In this document: positions 34,076-43,918 of the stretch, piece by piece | Numbering within the stretch: the stretch's first letter is position 1 | Layout of the letters: the number at the start of each line of letters is the position of its first letter | Assembly: GCA_937995875.1 (NCBI GenBank) | Contig: CALKIW010000121.1 | Coordinates: 1 to 64,000 of the forward strand | From: an uncultured Bacteroidales bacterium | GTDB taxonomy: Bacteria > Bacteroidota > Bacteroidia > Bacteroidales > Bacteroidaceae | Direction: 5' to 3' | Length of the DNA: 64,000 bases | Translations under genes and position numbers: made by a program | Notes under the pieces: generated by a model | The model's database searches: none | The model's input: the letters and a program-made list of their open reading frames with translations, nothing else | What the model was told of the DNA's origin: nothing

Positions 34076-37000
34076 ATGCTCAGACAAATCATTCACCGAC
34101 CGATAGCAGTGACCATGATCCTGATAGCGATAATCGCCGTAGGGACTCTGTCACTCAGATACATACCCATATCGCTGATGCCCGACGTGGACATTCCGCG
34201 CATCACCGTGCAGATGTCAAACCCCGAGGCGTCAGCCACCGAGATAGAACAGAATATGGTCACGCCCATGCGCTACCAGCTGTCACAGGTGGCGGGGTTG
34301 AAGGAGATTGAGACACAGTCAAGGATGGATGCCGGCACCATAACGCTCACCTTTGAGCCGGGCTCCGACATGGACTTGCTGTTCATAGATGTCAACGAGA
34401 AAATAGACCGCGCCATGAACATCATGCCCAAGGACATGGCACGCCCCAAGGTGATAAAGGCCAGCGCGATGGACATACCGGCGTTCTACATCGACATTAC
34501 CAAGCGTGGGGGCGACGACAACGACATGGCGCAGCTGTCAAGGCTGGTGCGTAACGTCATTGTCAAACGCATAGAGCAACTGCCGCAAACGGCAATGGTG
34601 GACTACAGCGGAACGGTAGGGACACAGATAGACATCGTACCTGACATGAGCAAGATGTACTCTCTTGGCATCACAACCCACGACATTGAGACTGCCATAA
34701 ACGACAACAACATCGTGCTGGAGGCTCTGAGCATCGTAAGCGGAATATACAGATACAGCATACACTTCGACTCGCAAATCATAACCAAGGAGGACATTGA
34801 GAACATATACATACGCCACGAGGGAAGGTTGTTGCAACTGAAGGACCTGTGCAGCATAACCGAAAAGAACGGCGTGAGAAACGGCATAGTGCGGCACAAT
34901 GGCGACGACGCCGTCACCATTGCCGTGATAAAGCAAAACGACGCGCAGATGGCGGACCTGCAAGAGGGCATCAACACCCTCATAGATGACCTGCGAGCCA
35001 ATTACCCTGACCTTGATTTCAACATCACAAGGGACCAGACCGAACTGCTGAGCTATTCCATGTCCAACTTAGAGTTGAACCTAATCATCGGCGCAGTGCT
35101 GGCATGCCTCGTCCTGTTCGTGTTCAATGGTGGCTGGCGTGTCCCTCTGCTCGTCATCATCTCCATACCGCTATCGCTTGTCATCACCGCGCTGTGCTTC
35201 TACGTCTTAGGCATCTCGCTTAACATCATATCTCTGTCTGGCCTCATCCTCGGGACGGGAATGATAATAGACAACTCCATCATCGTCATAGACAACATCA
35301 GGCAGCGACACGATGTCATCTCGGGAACCAAGGAGGTGTTCATGCCCATGCTCAGCTCCGTCCTCACCACCTGTTCCGTGTTCATTCCGCTTGTGTTCCT
35401 CAGCGGCACCGCCGGCGCGCTGTTCTATGACCAGGCCATGGGGGTGACCATAGCTCTCTTCGCGTCGCTCATAGTGGCGGCGACAGTGGTGCCGGTGTAT
35501 TATTTCAACATGTTCAAGAACAGGGTCAATGACAAAATAAAAGTAAGAAAATCAGAGGGGATGCTCATTCGCGCCTACGAGCCTGCCATGAGCTGGACCC
35601 TGCGGCATGGGAGATGGTGCATGGCAGGCTTTGTGGCCTGCATAGTCGCCATACTCCTGCTTTTCCCACACATGGAGAAGGCACGCATGCCGTACATAGA
35701 GCACAGCGACGCCATCACGTCAATAGACTGGAACGCTGGCATCTCGACCGAGGAGAACGACCGAAGGACACAGGACCTGCTGAACACGGCAAAGCAAAGC
35801 ATCACGACGACAAGCATGGTCGGCACACAACAGTTCATCCTCTCACACACCAAGGACATCACCAACAACGAGGCTCTCGTCTACATCAAAGCCAAAGACA
35901 AGGAGGGACTTGACTCCGTGGAGCAGGCATTCTCCAACTATATGCGGAAAAATTACCCCAAGGCAAAAATGGAATTCGGTGTCGCGGGAAACATCTATGA
36001 CCTCATCTTCCAGACCGACAAGCCCGACCTCGAGATAAGGCTGCAAAAGACTGACGGCGGAAGACCGACGGTGGCAGAGGCGCGCGCTTTCTCTGACAGC
36101 ATCAGGCGCAGGTCTCCCGAGGTCGGCATACAGCCTGTCGCCACGGAGGACGTGTACCGATTCATTGCCAACCCCGAGCAGATGGCACTGTACCACATAT
36201 CCTACAACCAACTGTACACACGTCTGAGGGAGCTCGCCGGGAACAGCAAGGTGTACGAGATAGCTTACGGAGACCAGAGCGTACCCGTGGTCATCAGCCA
36301 GGCCAGGACCAACGCCAACGACATCTTGCAGAAAACCATACGCAACGACGAGGGCGTGGACATTCCACTGGAGTACATGATGGAAGCCTCCATGGATGAG
36401 GACTACAAGCGCCTGAGCGCAGGCAGCGAGGGAGAATATTATCCTGTGACAATAGAGCACGCACCTGACAAGACTATCAGAAAGATTGTGGAATACGCCG
36501 AGAGCCTGCACCAAGGCCCTCTAAAGACACTGAAACCATCGTTCCATGGCAACTACTATGAGTCGAGGCAGATGATAAAGGAGCTTGCCCTCATACTCAC
36601 CGTCGCCATCCTGTTGCTTTATTTCATCCTTGCGTCACAGTTTGAGAGTCTTCTCCAGCCTGTAATAATACTTGCGGAGATTGTCATTGACGTGTGCATA
36701 GTGCTTATCACGCTGTGGGCAATAGGAGAGTCCATAAACATAATGTCCATGATAGGCCTTGTGGTCATGAGCGGCATCATCATCAACGACTCCATCCTGA
36801 AAGTAGACACCATAAACCACATATACCGGGCTAACACGTCGTTGTTGCGGTCCATAATCATAGCTGGGCAGCGGCGACTGAAGCCTATCGTCATGACCTC
36901 GCTCACGACCATTCTCGCCCTGCTGCCATTCCTCACCAAAGGCAGCATCGGGGCTGCGCTGCAATATCCTCTGTCGGTGACCATCGTCGTGGGAATGATT

Positions 37001-37108
37001 GTGGGCACAGCGGTGAGCCTCTTCTTTGTCCCAATATTGTATTTCGTGATTTACAGATGGAGAGAGAAACACAGCAAGACACATAAACTCCACGCAATCC
37101 AGCAATGA
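34076..37108 (+). CDS. RND transporter permease, subunit 1
   Basis: 1,010 residues, twelve membrane segments in two homologous halves with large periplasmic loops (porter domains beginning SLMPDVDIPRITVQMSNPEAS). TM4 reads LGTGMIIDNSIIVIDNIRQ with one acidic residue, and TM10 reads GLVVMSGIIINDSILKVD, with Met or Ser where pumps of the AcrB type have the conserved Lys. It overlaps the second RND gene by 4 nt, so the two are made in equal amounts and probably form a heteromeric pump. Given the upstream genes, the cargo is likely a peptide or modified protein rather than drugs; this is inference. Confidence 0.92.
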   Translation: MLRQIIHRPIAVTMILIAIIAVGTLSLRYIPISLMPDVDIPRITVQMSNPEASATEIEQNMVTPMRYQLSQVAGLKEIETQSRMDAGTITLTFEPGSDMDLLFIDVNEKIDRAMNIMPKDMARPKVIKASAMDIPAFYIDITKRGGDDNDMAQLSRLVRNVIVKRIEQLPQTAMVDYSGTVGTQIDIVPDMSKMYSLGITTHDIETAINDNNIVLEALSIVSGIYRYSIHFDSQIITKEDIENIYIRHEGRLLQLKDLCSITEKNGVRNGIVRHNGDDAVTIAVIKQNDAQMADLQEGINTLIDDLRANYPDLDFNITRDQTELLSYSMSNLELNLIIGAVLACLVLFVFNGGWRVPLLVIISIPLSLVITALCFYVLGISLNIISLSGLILGTGMIIDNSIIVIDNIRQRHDVISGTKEVFMPMLSSVLTTCSVFIPLVFLSGTAGALFYDQAMGVTIALFASLIVAATVVPVYYFNMFKNRVNDKIKVRKSEGMLIRAYEPAMSWTLRHGRWCMAGFVACIVAILLLFPHMEKARMPYIEHSDAITSIDWNAGISTEENDRRTQDLLNTAKQSITTTSMVGTQQFILSHTKDITNNEALVYIKAKDKEGLDSVEQAFSNYMRKNYPKAKMEFGVAGNIYDLIFQTDKPDLEIRLQKTDGGRPTVAEARAFSDSIRRRSPEVGIQPVATEDVYRFIANPEQMALYHISYNQLYTRLRELAGNSKVYEIAYGDQSVPVVISQARTNANDILQKTIRNDEGVDIPLEYMMEASMDEDYKRLSAGSEGEYYPVTIEHAPDKTIRKIVEYAESLHQGPLKTLKPSFHGNYYESRQMIKELALILTVAILLLYFILASQFESLLQPVIILAEIVIDVCIVLITLWAIGESINIMSMIGLVVMSGIIINDSILKVDTINHIYRANTSLLRSIIIAGQRRLKPIVMTSLTTILALLPFLTKGSIGAALQYPLSVTIVVGMIVGTAVSLFFVPILYFVIYRWREKHSKTHKLHAIQQ

Positions 37109-40098
37109 AACATTCGTTTTCCATACTCCTTACCGTCGGCATACTTATGATTATAGGTGTGGCTCTCATACCAGGCCTTGACATAAGCAACAAGCCACGC
37201 CCACGGCAAGGCAAGACTCTCAACATCTCCTACAACTGGCCGGGAGCGTCGGCCAAGGTGGTGGAGCAGAATGTCACGTCGCGCATCGAGGGACTGGTGA
37301 GTTCCGTGAGGGGTGTCAACAAGGTCTCATCGGTCTCCAACTTCGGCTCGGGAAGTGTCACCATACAGCTCAAGGAGAACGAGTCGGTCTCGGGCGTGAA
37401 GTTCGAGATAGCGTCAATGTTGCGACAGGTGAGGGACAAGCTGCCCAAGGATGTCTCCTATCCCAAGCTGTCAGGCGGCGAGGTGGTCACTGGACGGGAA
37501 AAGGACAGGGACACGCGCTTCCTGTCGTACATGATAAAGGCCGCAATGCCTGACGCTGACATAAAGAGACTCGCGGAGCGCACCGTTAAACAGGACATTG
37601 AGAAGATAGAGGGTGTCAACAGGGTCGAGGTGTCGGGAGGTACGGAGAGATACATGGAGATTTCGTACAATGCCGAACAGATGGCGTTGTACGGACTGTC
37701 ATCCTCCGACATAGAGGATGCCATACGCAACTTCTTGGGCAGACAGGATGTCATCGGGAGCATCATCCGAACCGACAAGCATGGCACCGACGAGCGGATG
37801 TCGCTGTTCCTTACCGTGGAGGGAGAGAAAAGCATACTGGAGTCCATTCCTGTGAAAAGCATCGACGGAAAGATCATATACCTCAACAACCTTGCCAAAT
37901 GCGAGTACAAGGATCGCGACCCCAATACATATTTCCGCATCAACGGCCTGAATACGGTCTATATGAACGTGATGGCAGAGAGCGACGCGAATATAAACAG
38001 CGTGGCGTCGGAGGTGAAAGATGTGGTGGAAAGAAGCCACAAAGCTGACCCACGGATGAGCTACGAAATCACATACGACAAGGCAGACGAACAGTTCTCC
38101 GACTTCAAGACTCTCGTCAAGCGGAGTGCCATGTCGCTGCTGATACTCTTGCTCTTCGTCTTTGCGTACAAGCGTGACCTCAGGTATCTATTCATCATTT
38201 CCGCCTCGCTGTTGGCCAACATCCTCATAGCCGTGATATGCTATCGCCTGCTGGACATTCGCCTGCAGCCTTTCTCCATGGCCGGCATCACGGTCTCTCT
38301 CGGGCTCATCATAGACTCGACCATCGTCATGGTGGACCATTACAGCTATCACCGCAACTTCAATGCCTATTTCGGCATAATAGGGGCCACGCTTACAACC
38401 GTCGGCGCACTGTTGGCAATATTTTGGCTGCCTGACAACATCAAGAACGACCTCTACGATTTCTCGCGCATCATCATCGTCAATCTCGTAGTGGCACAGC
38501 TTGTGTCGGCAGTCTTCACGCCTGCGCTGATTGACAGAATGGACTACTCAAGCAGGCAGAGGGGCAAGCCACGCAACGTCAGGCTGGTCATGCTGTGGAA
38601 CAAGTTCTACGGCCGATACCTCAAGCTTAGCCAGAACCGCATGGCGCGCCCAGCGCTCCTGGTTGTCACGGCGTGCATCTTCGGCTGGTCGTTGTACTTG
38701 TTCGTGGACACCATCAACTCCAACGTCAACCCTCCCGAACCAGAGGAGATGAAACTCCACATAATGGGACAGATGCCTGTGGGCGGCACAGCCACGCAGC
38801 TCAACGAGAAGGTGCGGACAATAGAGGCATTTCTCTCACAGTTCAAGGAGATAAAGCGTTATGAGACGAACATAGAGGGCTGGGGAGCGGAGATAACCGT
38901 GGAGTTCAAGCCCGAGAACCTGAATACATCATTCCCCTTCATACTTGAGAGTAAGGTCATAGGCAAACTGATAACCATCGGTGGGGCCGACTGGAGCACA
39001 TGGGGAGTCAGCCAGCGTGGATTCAGCAACTCGCTGAACCTGCAACACAGGAGCAGCAACATCGAGATTGCGGGATACGAATACGACCGACTGTACCGCT
39101 TCGCGGAAGATATGTGTAAGCGACTCAAGCAGAACAATAGGGTGCAGGACATAACCATTGAGACGCCGGAACACGAGCAGCAAGAGGACGAGTACTATAT
39201 GGAGTACAACAAGGAGATGCTCGCCAACGACAGCATCGGCATACCATACATTTACCGCTCACTGTCCACCATGCTCGCGGAACACGAGATGGGACGGAAA
39301 GATGGCAACGATCAGAAAACTGACTATGTGTTGCGGCCAGATGAAAACGGCAAGTTCGACGTGTGGCAGCTGGAAAACTCGTTCATAAAGGCCGATAGAA
39401 GGGACATACGCCTCTCCGACCTGATGTCAATAAACAAGCGTGAGGCCAAGAACTGCATACCACGCGAGAACCAGGAATACGTGCTTCGCGTGGCGTTCAA
39501 CGTGCTTGGCTCGTACACCTACACCAACAAATACATCAAAGGCATAACTGATGAGTTCAACGCCAAATTCCCAATAGGCTTCCGCTGCGTCAACAAGACG
39601 TATGGCGGTGAGGAGGACAATGGCAAACAGTATTGGCTCATTGGGCTCGTGGTGGTCATCATTTTCTTTATCTGCGCCATTCTTTTTGAGAGCCTTTACA
39701 AGGCAGTGGTGATAATCATGCTCATCCCTGTGTCGCTGACAGGCATCTTCCTGACGTTTCATTTCAGCGACATAGAATTCGGAACGGGTGGTTTTGCAGC
39801 TATGGTATTACTGTGTGGTCTTACCGTCAATAACGGAATCTATATGGTTAACGAATATAAAAATGAAAGTAGATACATCAAAGCGTATAATCATAAGATT
39901 ATACCTATTTTTCTGACGGTTTTCTCAACTATTCTTGGTTTCATACCTTTTTTAGCAGACGGACCAACTGAAAGATTTTGGTTCCCTTTTGCAGTAGGTT
40001 CAATCAGTGGGTTACTGTTTTCAATAATTTCAGTAGTATTCACAATGCCACTATTTTTAAAATTACCTAAACCAACAGGACAAAGTAAACCATTTTAG
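37105..40098 (+). CDS. RND transporter permease, subunit 2
   Basis: 997 residues, also twelve membrane segments. TM4 reads VSLGLIIDSTIVMVDHY, TM10 reads LLCGLTVNNGIYMVNEY; the usual Lys of TM10 is absent here too. The sequence is GC-rich with a uniform codon choice up to about 39780, then abruptly AT-rich to the end (last ~105 codons), so the 3' end comes from a different source. The stop lies only 5 nt from the convergent stop of mobC. It forms the distal end of the cargo operon. The C-terminus is intact in length, so function is probably retained. Confidence 0.9.
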   Translation: MKHSFSILLTVGILMIIGVALIPGLDISNKPRPRQGKTLNISYNWPGASAKVVEQNVTSRIEGLVSSVRGVNKVSSVSNFGSGSVTIQLKENESVSGVKFEIASMLRQVRDKLPKDVSYPKLSGGEVVTGREKDRDTRFLSYMIKAAMPDADIKRLAERTVKQDIEKIEGVNRVEVSGGTERYMEISYNAEQMALYGLSSSDIEDAIRNFLGRQDVIGSIIRTDKHGTDERMSLFLTVEGEKSILESIPVKSIDGKIIYLNNLAKCEYKDRDPNTYFRINGLNTVYMNVMAESDANINSVASEVKDVVERSHKADPRMSYEITYDKADEQFSDFKTLVKRSAMSLLILLLFVFAYKRDLRYLFIISASLLANILIAVICYRLLDIRLQPFSMAGITVSLGLIIDSTIVMVDHYSYHRNFNAYFGIIGATLTTVGALLAIFWLPDNIKNDLYDFSRIIIVNLVVAQLVSAVFTPALIDRMDYSSRQRGKPRNVRLVMLWNKFYGRYLKLSQNRMARPALLVVTACIFGWSLYLFVDTINSNVNPPEPEEMKLHIMGQMPVGGTATQLNEKVRTIEAFLSQFKEIKRYETNIEGWGAEITVEFKPENLNTSFPFILESKVIGKLITIGGADWSTWGVSQRGFSNSLNLQHRSSNIEIAGYEYDRLYRFAEDMCKRLKQNNRVQDITIETPEHEQQEDEYYMEYNKEMLANDSIGIPYIYRSLSTMLAEHEMGRKDGNDQKTDYVLRPDENGKFDVWQLENSFIKADRRDIRLSDLMSINKREAKNCIPRENQEYVLRVAFNVLGSYTYTNKYIKGITDEFNAKFPIGFRCVNKTYGGEEDNGKQYWLIGLVVVIIFFICAILFESLYKAVVIIMLIPVSLTGIFLTFHFSDIEFGTGGFAAMVLLCGLTVNNGIYMVNEYKNESRYIKAYNHKIIPIFLTVFSTILGFIPFLADGPTERFWFPFAVGSISGLLFSIISVVFTMPLFLKLPKPTGQSKPF

Positions 40099-40103
40099 AG
40101 AAA

Positions 40104-42110
40104 TCATCTTTCTTTAACAAGACTGCATTTGGTCGGATCATTCTTGATTCGCTCAATTTCAGAGTTCACAAGTGATTGGATATCTTGCTTCACTTTGAGA
40201 TAGTTGGCTTCGATGGTTTTTGTGAGATTGTCCGTATCATCTTCGTTTATAAAGTTTGCGATTGTGGGTATGGGCTGGTATGCTTTCATTTCAGCTGTGA
40301 CTTTGGCACTATCCACAACTATCTCCGCATGGAAAATTTTCTGCTCAATACGTTCATCAAAGTTATCGGAAACAGCACCCACAAACATTCCTTGTGTAAG
40401 GTTACTGATTTTTGATGCGGGGATTAGACTGTCCATCTGTGTGGAGATAGAGGTGGATTTATCGTTGCGGTTGATGGTCATAGACTGTCGTTGCTGGAGT
40501 ACCTTACCAAAACGTTCAGAGAGTGTTTTTGCTGTTTCACCTACGACCTGCCCACTAAATACATTACCCACCGTGTTTTGTATCACCTTACTCTCCTTGT
40601 CGCCATAGTCGCGGGTAAGCTGCGAGAAGTCCTGAAAGCCCAAGCATACTGCCACCTTATTACTTCGTGCAGTGGCGATAAGGTTATCCAATCCACGAAA
40701 GTAGATAGTCGGTAACTCGTCAATAATCACAGATGATTTGAGTTGCTTCTTCTTGTTGATGAGCTTCACGATACGGCTGTTGTAAAGTCCGAGTGCCGCC
40801 GAATAGATATTCTGACGGTCGGGATTATTGCCTACGACCAATACTTTCGGCTCATTAGGATTATTGATGTCGAGTGAGAAATCATCACCCGTCATTACCC
40901 AATAGAGGGCAGGGCTTATCATACGGGACAGCGGTATTTTTGCACTGGCAATCTGTCCCTGCAACTGGTCCTGTGCGCCTCCTTCCCAAGCGTCCATAAA
41001 AGGCGAAAGGTAGTTGGCAAGCTCATCGTATGAAGTGAGAACCGGGAATATTTGTGCGTAGGGGCGGTTCAGAAACTCGATGGCATGGGGAAAGGTGCAA
41101 TACTTTCCGTTCTCATAGATTTTCAGAAACCAAATGATGGCAGCCAGCAAGATAATCGGCGACTCCACGAAGAAATCTCCCTGCTTCTGTATCCACGAGC
41201 GGTTGAGGTTGAGCATGATGGTGTAGGCACTCTCGTAGGCATCCGATATGTCCGTCATAAAGGCAGGATTGATGGGATTGCAGCGGTGAGACCTGCGTGG
41301 GTCATCAAAGTTGATGACATAGAACTGCGGTTTCACCTTGTAAGCATCCAAATGGTGGAGCAGATGATTGTAAGCAATCTCCGACAAATCGGGGAACTTA
41401 TAATCGTAGATATACATGGCAAAGCCTTTCTCAATCTGCTGCTTGATATAGTTGTTCACGATAGCGTAAGACTTGCCCGAACCCGGCGTGCCGAGCACCA
41501 TTGAGGCACGGAACGGATTAACGACATTGATCCAGCCATTGTTCCATTTCTTCTTATAGTAGAAGCGTGTAGGAAGGTTTACCGAGTATTCATTTTCCAT
41601 CAGCCTTGTTTCCTGCATGAAACTCTCGTTCTCCGTATTGAAAACATCGTCCATCAAATTATTTTTGAGTAGTCGGCTCATCCATACGCCACCCATCAGC
41701 AGGCAGATATAGCCAACGGACAGTGTGAAGATATAGAGCGTAGCTGTTCCGACTTTACCGATGGGCAGTGCCAGCAACCACCAATTGAGAAAGAAAAAGA
41801 CAAAGCCGGAGAAAAGCACCGTCCAAATCTTTGGCCATGTGATCTTCTCTTCCTTTACGCCTTTCGTCCCTAAACAGGATAGTGCAAGGAACACCACACA
41901 AAAGAGTTTCGTCCAAAGGATGGAAGAGAACAATCCTGTAGTTCGCTGAAAGTTCATCAGTATCTTGTTGATGATACCAAGCGTGAAATGCCACTCGTGA
42001 AATGCCTCGTAGCAGAACCAATAGCAGTTAATGAGGAGGAACATCGCCGATATGCCCCGCATAAAGTCCATGACTTTACCTAATGCCCTTAAATCATCTT
42101 CCTGTGCCAT
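40104..42110 (-). CDS. mobC: T4SS coupling protein, YWFCY type (MobC/VirD4-like)
   Basis: 668 residues. The N-terminus holds the family-defining YWFCY motif (INCYWFCYEAFHEW, ~24-37) followed by four membrane segments up to ~155. Then comes a VirD4/TraG ATPase: Walker A VLGTPGSGKSYAIV (~209) and Walker B VIIDELPTIYF (~455). It recruits the relaxase-DNA complex to the conjugation channel. It is transcribed convergently toward the cargo RND genes and lies downstream of mobB on the same strand, the standard position in CTnDOT-like elements. Confidence 0.93.
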   Translation of the reverse strand: MAQEDDLRALGKVMDFMRGISAMFLLINCYWFCYEAFHEWHFTLGIINKILMNFQRTTGLFSSILWTKLFCVVFLALSCLGTKGVKEEKITWPKIWTVLFSGFVFFFLNWWLLALPIGKVGTATLYIFTLSVGYICLLMGGVWMSRLLKNNLMDDVFNTENESFMQETRLMENEYSVNLPTRFYYKKKWNNGWINVVNPFRASMVLGTPGSGKSYAIVNNYIKQQIEKGFAMYIYDYKFPDLSEIAYNHLLHHLDAYKVKPQFYVINFDDPRRSHRCNPINPAFMTDISDAYESAYTIMLNLNRSWIQKQGDFFVESPIILLAAIIWFLKIYENGKYCTFPHAIEFLNRPYAQIFPVLTSYDELANYLSPFMDAWEGGAQDQLQGQIASAKIPLSRMISPALYWVMTGDDFSLDINNPNEPKVLVVGNNPDRQNIYSAALGLYNSRIVKLINKKKQLKSSVIIDELPTIYFRGLDNLIATARSNKVAVCLGFQDFSQLTRDYGDKESKVIQNTVGNVFSGQVVGETAKTLSERFGKVLQQRQSMTINRNDKSTSISTQMDSLIPASKISNLTQGMFVGAVSDNFDERIEQKIFHAEIVVDSAKVTAEMKAYQPIPTIANFINEDDTDNLTKTIEANYLKVKQDIQSLVNSEIERIKNDPTKCSLVKER

Positions 42111-42138
42111 AATGCTATGTTTTTGGAGCCTCCCCCAA

Positions 42139-42156
42139 CCCCTCCGAAGGGAGGGG
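42139..42156. repeat. Short GC hairpin between mobC and mobB
   Basis: CCCCTCC (42139-42145) and GGAGGGG (42150-42156), within CCTCCCCCAACCCCTCCGAAGGGAGGGG. It resembles the small palindromic GC-rich repeats scattered between genes in Bacteroidales genomes; it has no T-run. Confidence 0.5.
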
Positions 42157-42176
42157 AGATAGAAATGCTCGTTTAT

Positions 42177-43457
42177 TTAATATTTTCTTCGTCTAAGTTT
42201 TACCTTACTTTGTCTGCGAAGTTTACGCTGCCATGCGGCTTCCTTCCAATCATCGTTGCCCATCGTCCCGAATGACTCGCCCACCATATCCTCTATAAGC
42301 TCATCAACAAGGTTGTCGCCCGCTTCAGTGTCCTGCTGCAAGGGTTGAACGGTCGGCGATGGTTCCAAACGGACAGACGGACTGCCATACAGTGTTTCGT
42401 CCAAGAATGGGTTATGGGCAGGATTGGAGAAGTAGATATTGAATACATTGGCGGTATATCCCTTGCCCAATCGGGAGCCATTGAGCGCAACGCCCTCTTT
42501 ATCGTCAATAAAGGTAATGCCATAGATCCGACCGCTTTCGTTCTTCCGGATAACCACACGCAAGCCCTGTTCCTCCAATCGTTGTCGGAGTTTTTCCTCA
42601 GTATAGGGAGAAGTACGCATAACTTCCAATACCTTCCTTCTAACGGTTGGTATCAGTGGCTTGATGGCTTGCTTCGATTTCTGCATTCTGTTCTGTACGG
42701 CAGTATAGCCCACACCACGGCCGATGTCTGAAGCATGGATGGACGTACTTATTTTGTTGGCCTTATCATCAGCCGGAACATAGACAAGTCCGTCGTATTT
42801 CCTTCCCCGAAACTCCGTCCTTACTTCTTCCACGGCAAGATTATATGCGGAAAGAATGGCGTTCAGCTCTCCTAATGAACAGAACTTATAATGTTTCAGC
42901 ACCATGCGGAGGGTGCTTGCCACCTGCTCCCTGATGTTTCCTTTATCAATATCCACCTTAGGCGTTTCTGCTTCCGCCTTCCTGCTAACCTTGGAGCTCG
43001 GAATGAGGTTGTATTTCCTTTCCAATGTATTGGTAATCTGCTTGCTCCTTCGCTTCTCGAAGCGGTCGTTGATTTTCTTTCCTTCACTATCTACCCGAAG
43101 CGATACGATGTGTATATGCTCACGGGCGATGTCGTTATGCTTGAACACGATGTAAGGTTGCTTTCCGTAGCCAAGTGCCTCCATATACTCCTTGGCAATC
43201 TGCATGAGTGCTTCATCGGATGGTTTTTCGTCCGGGTGCGGATTGAGGGAGCAATGGAACACCGTTTTCTTCGTCCGGCATTTCTTCGGTATCAGAGCCT
43301 CCATGTCGGCGAGTACGTCCTCCATCTTATAACGACCCTCCCTGTCCTGATACAACTCAGCGGCAAGGAGGATGCTCGCTTCCCCTTTCTCCACCTTTTT
43401 GAAGTTATAGCCGAGTGCCCCTCCGAGGTTCACCGTGGAAGAAATCTTTGCTATCAT
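42177..43457 (-). CDS. mobB: Relaxase MobB
   Basis: 426 residues, relaxase/mobilisation nuclease family. N-terminal IAKISSTVNLGGALGYNFKKVE carries the region of the catalytic tyrosine (Y17), and the metal-binding histidine motif is HNDIAREHIHIVSLRVD (~106-122). The C-terminal half is basic and helical (RRQSKVKLRRRKY at the end). It nicks oriT and stays attached to the transferred strand. The start overlaps the mobA stop by 4 nt, so translation is coupled. Confidence 0.92.
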   Translation of the reverse strand: MIAKISSTVNLGGALGYNFKKVEKGEASILLAAELYQDREGRYKMEDVLADMEALIPKKCRTKKTVFHCSLNPHPDEKPSDEALMQIAKEYMEALGYGKQPYIVFKHNDIAREHIHIVSLRVDSEGKKINDRFEKRRSKQITNTLERKYNLIPSSKVSRKAEAETPKVDIDKGNIREQVASTLRMVLKHYKFCSLGELNAILSAYNLAVEEVRTEFRGRKYDGLVYVPADDKANKISTSIHASDIGRGVGYTAVQNRMQKSKQAIKPLIPTVRRKVLEVMRTSPYTEEKLRQRLEEQGLRVVIRKNESGRIYGITFIDDKEGVALNGSRLGKGYTANVFNIYFSNPAHNPFLDETLYGSPSVRLEPSPTVQPLQQDTEAGDNLVDELIEDMVGESFGTMGNDDWKEAAWQRKLRRQSKVKLRRRKY

Positions 43458-43867
43458 TTCTTGCGGTAGTCTATGGTCAGACGGATAGCCTGTTCCTGCA
43501 AGACAATGATTTGAGCCGAGAGTTTCTCCAACTTTTCAAGCAGAATCTGTGCGGTCTTCACGCTGTGATAGCTGTTAATGGCACGCACGGTCTGGTTATA
43601 GAGCACGCCAATCTTGTGGATTTGTGCTGTCAGTTCGGAGAGTTTTCGGTAATACTCCACGGCGGATTTATCTATCGTGATTACCTTAAAACTTTCTCCT
43701 AAAAGACGTGCACGCACGAAATCCGACTTGGTTTCTGCGCCCGAACGCAGAAACAAGTCAATCGCCCTTTGCTGGTCTTTCGGGTTGGGAAGGCGTACAT
43801 GCCAGTTGTCCCAACGAGGCTTTTCTGCCCGTTTTCGTTCTGAACGATGTTCCTCTTTCTTATTCAT
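43454..43867 (-). CDS. mobA: Mobilisation protein MobA (relaxosome accessory)
   Basis: 137 residues. Basic N-terminus, ribbon-helix-helix-like region WHVRLPNPKDQQRAIDLFLRSGAETKSDFVRARLLG (~22-57), then a long coiled coil (SELTAQIHKIGVLYNQTVRAINS) as in MobC_pBBR-type relaxosome proteins. It binds oriT and assists nicking. The hairpin at 43919-43973 directly upstream is the obvious binding-site candidate. Confidence 0.88.
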   Translation of the reverse strand: MNKKEEHRSERKRAEKPRWDNWHVRLPNPKDQQRAIDLFLRSGAETKSDFVRARLLGESFKVITIDKSAVEYYRKLSELTAQIHKIGVLYNQTVRAINSYHSVKTAQILLEKLEKLSAQIIVLQEQAIRLTIDYRKK

Positions 43868-43918
43868 ATCCGTTCTGTTTTCTTAATTACGACTTTGGAG
43901 TAATTCTTTCCCCCTCGG

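Noticed and set aside
35843..36514. 223-codon minus-strand frame inside the first RND gene
   Set aside because: Lies opposite a well-supported RND gene; no domain, shadow-type composition.
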